Positions 56,154 to 64,000 of a stretch of DNA of 64,000 nt are shown piece after piece; the first letter of the stretch is position 1; each line of letters begins with the position of its first letter. The notes under the pieces are model-generated. The model did not search any database, had not been told where the DNA came from, and saw nothing but the letters and a program-made list of their open reading frames with translations. Origin of the DNA: Macrobrachium rosenbergii (lineage: Eukaryota > Arthropoda > Malacostraca > Decapoda > Palaemonidae); assembly GCF_040412425.1 (NCBI RefSeq), contig NC_089762.1, positions 21,537,147 through 21,601,146 of the forward strand, in the 5' to 3' direction. Position numbers and translations under genes: made by a program.

Positions 56154-57607
56154 CCCTTAAACGCCAAGCCTCTATTTACAAAAGTGTCTGTCGTATGCCG
56201 GCAGCGTTCAGGAGTTAGCGCCGAAGCGGAAAAAAAGTTTTATTTTTTAAATCACAGCACGCTTAGTTTTTAAGATTAAGAGTTCATTTTTGGCTCCTTT
56301 TTTTGTCATTGCCTGAAGTTTAGTATGCAACCATCAGAAATGAAAAAAAATATCATCATATATAAATATTGAAATATATGACCGCGAAAAAAAAATTTCG
56401 TATATAATTTTATACAAATCGCACTGTGAGCAAAATGCTTAAAGCTAATAAGTTTTTTTTTTTTTCTTTGTATTGTACACTAAATTGCGATGATTTTGGT
56501 ATATAACAAACTGTAAAATGATCAAAGCAACACAGAGAAAATATTATCACAAAATGATGCATGAATTCGTAACGCGCGGATGTAAAAAGTTTTTTTTTTT
56601 TAAATTCACCATAACTCGAAATATTGTGCTAGAGACTTCCCGTTTGTTTCAAAATTAAGGTAATTGATTGAATATTACTAGACTGTAAGTGTTTTAGCTT
56701 ACAATTGCAGTTTTCGACCATTTCGGTCGAGTTGAAGTTGACCGAAGGTAGAATTTTTTTCTATTTCTCGTGATTTATATGAAAATATTTCAAAACTGAT
56801 AAAAGTTACAACCATGAGTTATTTTCTGTTGTATTCTACATGAAATTGCGCACATTTTTATATATAAAACTTTATATAACGGCTAATATAAAACGGTGCA
56901 AACACTGCGACAAAGTGACAAAAGAATTTCCGAGATGTTCGGCAGAGTTACCGCGTGCGGATGTAAGGGAAAAGTTTTTTCAAAAAGTCACCATAAATCG
57001 AAATATTGTGCTAGAGACTTCCAATTTGTTGCAAAATGAAGGTACATGATTGAATATTACTAGAATGTAAGAGTTTTAGCTTACAATTGCGTTTTTCGAC
57101 CATTTTGGTCAAGTCAAAGTTGACCGATGGTTGAAATTTTGGCACTTATCGTGATTTATTTATATGAAAATATTTCCAAACTGATAAAAGCTACAACCAT
57201 GGGTTGTTTTTTGTTGTATTTTACATGAAACTGCACACATTTTCATATATAAAACTTTATGTAACGGCTAATATAAAACAGTGCAAAAATTACGACAAAA
57301 TGACGAAAGAATTTCTGAAATTTTTGGCCAAGTTACCACGCGGACATAAGGAAAAAGTTTCTTAAAAAATCCACCATAAATCGAAATATTGTGCTAGAGA
57401 CTTCCAATTTGTTGCAAAATGAAGGTAAATGATTGAATACTACTAGAATGTAAGAGTTTTAGCTTACAATTGCGTTTTTTGACTATTTTGGTAGAGTCAA
57501 AGTTGACCGAAGGTTGAAATTTTTTGTAGTCGACGTACGGTACGTCCACTCGTCACCCGACAGACAATTTTAGTCAACTTAAGATACTTCCAGTCGGCGT
57601 TTAAGGG
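56154..57607 (-). mobile_element. piggyBac-like TTAA MITE with internal tandem array, copy 3
   Basis: 1454 bases, inverted relative to copies 1 and 2, between TTAA at 56150-56153 and 57608-57611. Ends CCCTTAAACGCC and GGCGTTTAAGGG, the most symmetrical of the three. About three monomers, marked by TTGACCGAAGGT or a variant near 56737, 57117 and 57503. It is nested inside the piggyBac element 56075-59433. Confidence 0.85.
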
Positions 57608-58416
57608 TTAAAAAGTTAAACACAAATATAAGGCTCATACGAGGTTTCTCATGATCGACAGTGTTGTTTTAAAAGCTTCTCCGAGATATCTCGTCCTATA
57701 TCATACATTTGGCAGTGGTGTTTGCTACTAGAAGTCATGAGTTATTGAAGATAACTTTTCTGTTTTTTCATGCAGACGAAGTGTCATCAGTAGCACTTCA
57801 GTGGCCATCATTGTCCTTTGTTTTTTGTTTTTTTTTGCTTATTTTTGTCTAATTAGGTAAGTTTGGTTGTGTTATTTGTCATCTTAGGCTCTTTATATGT
57901 TATATTATTGATTTATCATGTTGCTGTTGTGTCTTTTGTTAGCTAACCCCTTGACTATTTTGTGGTACGCCGAGTAACCGGCGATCTTGAGAATTCGTTC
58001 GTATGTTTTATAACTTCTTTTCACCTGTTCAAGGTAAACTTGGTTGTTTATTTGTAATCTTAGACTGTTTACAGTATATGTTATATTATTGATTTATTAT
58101 GATGATGTCGTGTCTTTTATTAGTCTCTTGACCATTTTGTGATATGTCAAGTATAATTTTTTCTGAGTATAATTTTTATTTTATTTTATGATGAGTACAC
58201 AACATTTTATTAGCTCTCCAGTGGTGACTTTTAGAATCTTCTGTATTTCTTCTTTTTGACTTTTTAGGTGAGTTTGATTGTTTTATTTGCCACTTTAGAC
58301 AGTTTATATGATACATTATTAATTTATTATGTTGCTTTCGTGTAATTTGTTAGTCTCTTGACTTTATTTATTTATAATTTTAGCCTAACTTTATTTATTT
58401 ATTATTTTAGCCCACT

Positions 58417-58922
58417 TATGGCAAGTTATCATGACGACAGTGATACTGAATAATCATTTACTGATCTTGAAAGTTCTGGCTCTGAAAGCGGCAATTCAAG
58501 CTTGGATGATTCCAGTGACGATGACATTGATACAGATACAGATAAGGTAATGGATGAAACACAGTGGAGGAGAATCACAGATTCTACTGCCCTTCCCCCC
58601 CTCGATTTCCATTTACAGGGACAACAGGTCTCAGTATCCCAGGGAATAGTGAAGGTATGTCTCCTCATGCTGAAATCCCCCAAACAAGACCAGGTAGACT
58701 ATCTCTATTTCAGCGAATCCTACCCGTTATTGAGGAATGCATTTTCCAATTGACATTCCTCCTACACCCAAAAAGAAATTTCCTACAAGGCAATGTGTTG
58801 TCTGTTCTAAGAAAAGGAAAGGAATAATAATGGAAAACTGATCAGACGAGAGTCTCGCTATATGTGCGAGATATGTGAAGTTAGTCTTTGTATAACCCTC
58901 TGTTTCAAAACATACCACACAA
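58417..58922 (+). pseudogene. piggyBac transposase remnant, catalytic core deleted
   Basis: The N-terminus starts MASYHDDSDTE, then a TAA, then an acidic Ser/Asp-rich stretch (SSDDDIDTDTDK), usual for piggyBac transposases, and WRRITDSTALPPLDF. Near 58690-58740 fragments resembling the start of the core are seen. After that the frame jumps to the C-terminal Cys-rich domain: CVVC (58787-58798), then RYMCEICEVSLC with CF and YHT (58858-58920). The whole DDD catalytic region, about 350-400 residues in the family, is missing. Two frames and a TGA break what is left. Confidence 0.75.
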
Positions 58923-59437
58923 AATGATATGAGAAATACACTGGTTTATGATTTCTGGTTTATGTGAAGTGAAAAAAATTTTTTTTTTTATCCAAATGAA
59001 GAGAAAAATATAATTTTGTTTATCCTAATGAAGAAAAAAATTTGTTTATTCAACTGAAGAGAAAAACAATTTTTTATATCCAAATGAAATGAAAAAATAC
59101 TTCTGTTTATCAAAATGAAGTGGAAAAATAAAGAGTTATCAAGCATCAATATGTTTTTTATTCAATTCCTATTCTTAAATGACTAAAACGAAGCATATGA
59201 GATATCTCATGATAGACCAAATTAGGTATAACTTGTACGAGATAACTTGTTAACGGCCATAAAAAGGTCTTAAACGGAGTTTCTAAAAATTACTATTTTA
59301 CATAAAATAATCACAATTTTCTATTGAAATCAAATTAGTATAGTATCTACACAACTTATATTTTCATTTAATTAAATAAAATAATTGGATTCTTTTTGAA
59401 ACATTATGTTGAAAAAATAGGTCCTTTAAGGGGTTAA

Positions 59438-60249
59438 CCAAGTAAAGAATAATACACAAAATACCGACACTGGTACTGTATAATGCACAAAATACCAAAA
59501 CTGGTATACGATATGAAGCAAAAGCCAAGTAAACCTACATATCTAAACAGAACTGGCTGTTCAGAGGAACAGTATGTCTGATGGTTCAAGCAGCAGAGTC
59601 ATGCACTCACCACTCCAAGATGACTTGAGTAAAGAACCATCATAACATGCCAAATCTCAATGAAAATTAATTTCATGTTGTAATCATAAAGTACTAATAA
59701 GAATGATGACATGCCAAGAGAAAAGGCTAAACAAGCATGAAAATAGCGTGAACTGGTCAGCTTCTTGGGAATCAAAACCAGGTCTGTTTTGAATGGTAGA
59801 CACAGAAGGAATGGACATATTCTGCCACTAATGTAATTAAGAATCAAGCATGGATCTTCAACTGAAGCATGACTAGAAATGGATTTAATATACATTTATG
59901 CTACTATAAAATAATAGTTTCAGGTAAAACAAATGCCAAGGAATGCCTAGTACAGAATAATTATAATTTATTCCTTTAACTTGTTCAGTAGCTTTCTGGA
60001 CCACCTTTGGACCCATCCGTATGGTTAGGAGACACAATACTTTTTTCATGTGGATGAAAGGCTTGGTTATGAATTTTGTGCCAATTCCTTTTTCTCAGCT
60101 ATCAAAAATAATCAAGGTCTCGTTTTTTCCTTTGAAGGAACAAGATGTGTTACAAGTTTGTTTTCTAATTTTTTACCTTTCAAACATATCTGTATCTGCC
60201 TTAAACATATTTCTAAGATTAAAAGTTAAAATAATATAATTACACTTAC
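59438..60249. other. intron sequence, nothing recognised
   Basis: AT-rich; CACAAAATACC is duplicated at 59456 and 59487. No feature recognised before the exon at 60250. Confidence 0.5.
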
Positions 60250-60473
60250 CTGTATCTGAATATCAATTTAAACTGCTCTCCACATAAGGTACATTCATAA
60301 CAGTATGAACTATTATGCATTTCATTAATATGATGATTCCGCATTCCACGTGTTGCATATTTTTTCCCACAGTGCTCACATTCAAACCTATGATCTAAAT
60401 GTTTGGTCTTGACATGACTTTGGTAACTTGATTTTTCTGAGAATTTCTTTCCACATAAAGTACATGTAACAGG
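60250..60473 (-). CDS. C2H2 zinc-finger gene, first visible exon
   Basis: 224 bases encoding two complete fingers and the Cys half of a third. Finger 1: CTLCGKKFSEKSSYQSH with its second His (C-x2-C-x12-H-x4-H). Finger 2: CEHCGKKYATRGMRNHH and its closing His. Finger 3 starts CTLCGEQFKLIFRY and is completed by the exon at 40141-40315. Acceptor TTTTCAG at 60480-60474; donor CAG|GTAAGT at 60250, phase 2. With the exons at 40141, 38835 and 27904 it yields about 428 residues with five fingers. The N-terminus and promoter lie further up. The gene cannot be named from these fingers. Confidence 0.9.
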
Positions 60474-61607
60474 CTGAAAAGTTAATAGGTTTCAGTAAAA
60501 TGATAAGTATACAAAATGTCTTGACAGAAATTGCATTACAATTACTTTCTGCTATTTGTCGCAGAGGAAAATTTTTAAAATGTAGTTAATGAGATTATTT
60601 TCCAAGCAAAGAAAATATATGAAAAATTCCATAACACTTACAAAAAAATTTTTGTATGTTAAACATTATGGAAGGCAAACTATATCGCACAAAATCAGTA
60701 CTGTATTGTAATGTACATCTGACAGGATTGCAGCTTAGACACATACAGGAGAGAATTAAAAGGTCTTTCAATCATGGTAAGCACTGTATAAAAATATAAT
60801 ATTGTGCACTGATTTTATACTGTGCAGTACCGTACTTTTTAAAATTACATCAAGTACTTATAATGAAGAGACCAATCAAAATTTTCCTTGCAAACTCATT
60901 CTCACACTGTCCTCTTCTCTCAAATGATCATTTCCATGACTGAGTACATAACATTTCTATTACCATTAATAATAAACATTTGACCAGATCACTGAGTTCA
61001 CATTCTTAACTACCACTGGAGAGGCCCAAAGGGTTTGTACTTCATGAATTATATTAAATGTTACTTAATATACTGTAACTCACTAATTTAATAAAATGGA
61101 TAAACTTCTTTCAAAGATTGGTTTCTAAGATTTGATACATGTAACTGGATGAAAGTTTATCTAATAGCCATGGGTCAGACAACTATGCCCAGTTGAAATA
61201 TGGGATGATATCATTCAATGTGGCTTTATTTTTGGAATGAAAACCATAAACCAAAAGTAGGTTAAATCTTTTACTATTATCAGACTCCCTATTCCATTAT
61301 GACTGCCACTGACTAAAGATGATGGGTTTAGAGATTGTAACAAATAGGCTCTATTCTTATATCTTTTGTATTATATAAATCCTATTTTATTAAGGGTAAA
61401 TAATCAAATAAAATAACTATCCCTAACATACAAATGTATTATTTTGTTCAATAAAACCTTGAGAATAAGGTTTATGCTTGAATGAGGAGGTACCCAACAT
61501 ATTTCAACATTCAAATCAGCTTCATATGAACTCTGAAGTGAAGATTTAATTTGCTGAACATAATTTTTTGTACAAAAATTCTGAAGAGCAATAGACTCCT
61601 TAAATTA
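60474..61607. other. intron sequence, nothing recognised
   Basis: AT-rich. No further finger exon found on the minus strand. Confidence 0.5.
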
Positions 61608-61763
61608 CAGGCAGTCCCCAGTTATCAGCGGGCTCGGTTACTGGCGATCTGGTTTTACAGTGCTTGTCTAGCGACGAAAATCACAGATTTTTGGTTATTG
61701 GTGATTTTCGCTTATCGTCATGCCGTCACAACAGAACCCCCGCCAATAACTGGGGACTGCCTG
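61608..61763. mobile_element. short MITE with CAGGCAGTCCCC ends
   Basis: Starts CAGGCAGTCCCCAGTTATC and ends ATAACTGGGGACTGCCTG, near-perfect inverted repeats of about 18 bases; 156 bases in total, the shortest member of this family in the window. TA precedes it and CA follows. Confidence 0.8.
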
Positions 61764-62816
61764 CACTGAAAATTGCAAATTTTTGTTGGGGCATGTTTCT
61801 AATAATCTTACCTGCTGACCTTATTGCAGATAATTTTCCTGTAAAAACATATGCATTACTGGGTAGAGGAAATTGGCTTATTTAATTAAATGATGTTGCA
61901 ACAAATCCTACACCAGAGGATGATTTACATCCATAGGTATGCACTGAGTAATGCAGGTCTTTACATTGCATACGTTCTACTGTATGTTCCTTGTGATGTT
62001 CAGGGGTACATATATGCATAATTTTTGGTCAAATAGTGCAAGTATGCACAGATGTGTACTTTACATAAATCCATAGAGGGGGGAACTCTAAGAGCTGAAA
62101 GCCATACACTTTGCTTATATTTACCGACTCAAAATTTCTGCTCGTTCTGACTGGGTACAGTGGTAGATGAGTATTTAAAAAAAATGTCTCTGACTGAAAA
62201 GCTCTTTAGTTGGTGAGTCATATGCCTGAATCTCTATTGCACACTGCATGGTCAGTAAGTCATGATGGAGAGAAAGTTTGGCACATTAGACTTTTACAGA
62301 TCTATCTGAGGATGACTTCAATACTCCAATGCAGATTCTGAGTCTCCTTCAGTGTGAATTGTAACTAAGTTTTTTTTATTGCTGAGCCATTGACTGAAAC
62401 TGGAAGGACAATTACTTTGTATGGTAACATCAGGGTTGTTCTTTCAGCTTCCCAAGTCGTATGGAAAAGTTTTTTTTATCAGGTTTAACGCATTTTATCT
62501 CTTGGCTTTTGTGTATATGTAAAATGCATACTTCCAATTCAAGTGTTTTTCAAAGCTTAAACACAGGAACTTTACAGTTTGCAAGATGGATATTAGTAGA
62601 TTGTTTCTCATTTTTAGTTAATGTCATAATTCTTTTTCCCGCTGATGTCTTTACAAAATATAATTGCTTTAGTTTTTTTCTGCGAAGAATTGAAAGACTA
62701 CTCTAGAAGCACAGGTACCTTCTTTTGAGAAGGTATTTTTAAGAATATCTGGGGCATGTCATAAGTTTGAGGCAATGTAAAATATGGTAAAGTCATCCAT
62801 ACACAAATTACTAATT
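61764..62816. other. no gene seen
   Basis: AT-rich DNA, short frames without known domains. Confidence 0.5.
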
Positions 62817-62985
62817 CAGGCAGTTCCCGGCTGTCGGCAGACTCAGTTAGTGGCGATCCAGTTTTACGGCGGTTTTCAAAAATATTCATAAAAAATACAG
62901 GTTTTTTAATGGTTCGATGTCCGGTTGCCGGTGCTGAAAGCGCAGATAACCGGTTATTGGCTGCATAAGAAACCCCCCCTTGCAG
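62817..62985. mobile_element. degenerate MITE of the CAGGCAGTCCCC family
   Basis: The left end CAGGCAGTTCCCGGCTGTC and internal words (CTCAGTTAGTGGCGATCCAG region, then CGCAGATAACCGGTTATTGG) match the family at 39841 and 61608. The right terminal repeat is lost or too diverged to see. Confidence 0.55.
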
Positions 62986-62989
62986 TAGA

Positions 62990-64000
62990 CAGGAACTCAT
63001 TTCTGAGTGTACTGTAACTACACTTGACCAGAGAACAACCTGCCCGTTGTTTGGGTCAATCGCGCATGCGCACGGCAGATGAAGTACCAAACATCCCACA
63101 GCCTCAGAAAGTATGTTTTCATCAATCTGTGGGTCCCTTTCACTGAGATAGGTAGCGCCGACTCTATTGCCGCCATAATGGCTTTAGTGATTTCATCCCA
63201 AGTCCCAAACACCAGAATCCTACATCCGATAGAAATGCCAGCAAGAAAAGGAAGTCTATAACAATGGGGCTGAAATATGACATCGTTGAGCATTCTGACA
63301 AAAGGTGAGACTTTTTTCTTTTTTCTAGGCTGTTCGGACCTGAGCATCCATTGCCATCAGGCCAAGGATTACTGTACTTGTAAGTTCATTGAATCTGGCA
63401 TAAAAAATTTGCAGTACTACTGTGCAGGCCATAGTAAAGGATTAGGCAAATTAAATTCCACATTTTTATAAAATTATATATTATGGTAAAATATCTGGCC
63501 ATGACACGGTAGCATTTCCGCCGATGGTGCATGACCCGCTACCAAAAAATGTATTTACAAAGACTTCACATGGTTATATATTATTAATTTGGCAGTTAAT
63601 TATAAAAAATTTTGTTAATAAAACTTCAATCTTCTGCAAGGTTTCTTAAAGTTTCATTTTCTTGTGGTTTAACCAATTAAATACCAAATGAAAATGTGCA
63701 AATTTAGGTAGCGATCAGTGTGTCCTGGGCGCTATTTTGCCCTACGGTAATTTATTAAGTTTTCATGCTTCTGTATGTAAAATTTATATGAAAAATGCAT
63801 TACAGTGTACTGTATTTTTGTTTTTGTACACAAACATGATACAAAGGCAATACGTATGCCTAGTCATGATCAAGAAAAAGAGGTTGTTCAATCGCGCTGG
63901 TTTTATGAAATGCGTATCACGGTCCCTGCTCGCGTGATCAAGAGATGAGGTTATTCAGTCACACTGGTTTGATAAAATTAATTCATTAACAAACTAAAAC
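62990..64000. other. non-coding; possible promoter-like motifs near 63.06-63.18 kb
   Basis: A GC-richer island at about 63030-63250 holds GCGCATGCGC (63062-63071, NRF1-type palindrome) and GCCGCCATAATGGC (63169-63182, YY1-type motif). Frames on both strands (63079-63261 plus, 63018-63347 minus) show no known domain. Either a promoter or a first exon is conceivable; neither is shown. Confidence 0.3.

Larger units (their letters stand above)
56075..59433 (+). mobile_element. piggyBac element with internally deleted transposase
   Basis: Flanked by TTAA (56071-56074 and 59434-59437) with ends CCCCTTACAAG and CTTTAAGGGG. Subterminal words of the type GAGATATCTCRTGATC recur (about 56094, 57646, 57680, 59200). 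A remnant transposase gene lies at 58417-58922. About 1.46 kb near the left end is a younger insertion of the tandem-array MITE (56154-57607). Without it the element is about 1.9 kb, shorter than autonomous piggyBac elements, in line with loss of the catalytic core. Confidence 0.75.

Noticed and set aside
40555..57607. CRISPR-like or satellite array
   Set aside because: The repeats are 380-base monomers inside TTAA-flanked elements of a eukaryotic genome, not short direct repeats with spacers.

Overview
The window is animal nuclear DNA and reads best as an intron-rich, transposon-laden decapod crustacean genome (shrimp, prawn or crayfish). The evidence is eukaryotic: a C2H2 zinc-finger gene with canonical splice sites, and remnants of LTR, DIRS, non-LTR and DNA transposons. 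Two DIRS-like elements, a Ty3/gypsy element with a tRNA-Trp-like primer site and a GMR1-like element together fit a decapod better than an insect or vertebrate. The species is an inference; nothing here names it. There are no operons, rRNA genes, intact tRNA genes or CRISPR arrays.

Layout. 1-4.5 kb: 3' part of a minus-strand Ty3/gypsy element with integrase upstream of reverse transcriptase (GMR1 order), cut at about 4.48 kb by the 3' end of a LINE. 4.8-17 kb: two degenerate direct copies (about 5.6-10.1 and 12.6-16.9 kb) of a middle-repetitive family with 21-bp coding minisatellites, separated by unique DNA and a decayed LINE; an inverted piece of the family lies at 19.2-19.6 kb. 17.0 kb: (AT)n microsatellite. 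18.6-19.05 kb: head-to-head pair of 5S-rRNA-derived repeats. 20.4-21.4 kb: LTR fragment with its start repeated in inverse orientation. 21.4-26.5 kb: nearly full-length CsRn1-like Ty3/gypsy provirus with two LTRs, PBS, gag, -1 frameshift site, pro-pol and PPT, broken by four TAG stops and several indels.

27.9-60.5 kb: one host gene on the minus strand, a C2H2 zinc-finger protein. Four 3' exons are visible (60250-60473, 40141-40315, 38835-39182, 27904-28443); their splice phases agree and two introns each cut a zinc finger in two. The 5' exons lie above 60.5 kb or outside the window. Its introns hold a partial DIRS element (33.5-37.2 kb), MITEs close to splice sites, and a DIRS element with both inverted terminal repeats and the internal complementary region (40.4-49.8 kb).

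The most novel item is a TTAA-targeting, piggyBac-like non-autonomous family carrying an internal array of about 380-bp monomers. Three copies are present (40555-42369, 52499-54724, 56154-57607) with different monomer numbers. One sits inside a DIRS terminal repeat whose partner repeat preserves the empty TTAA site; another sits inside a second piggyBac element (56075-59433) that keeps only the two ends of a transposase gene. Most of the remaining sequence is AT-rich with nothing recognisable.
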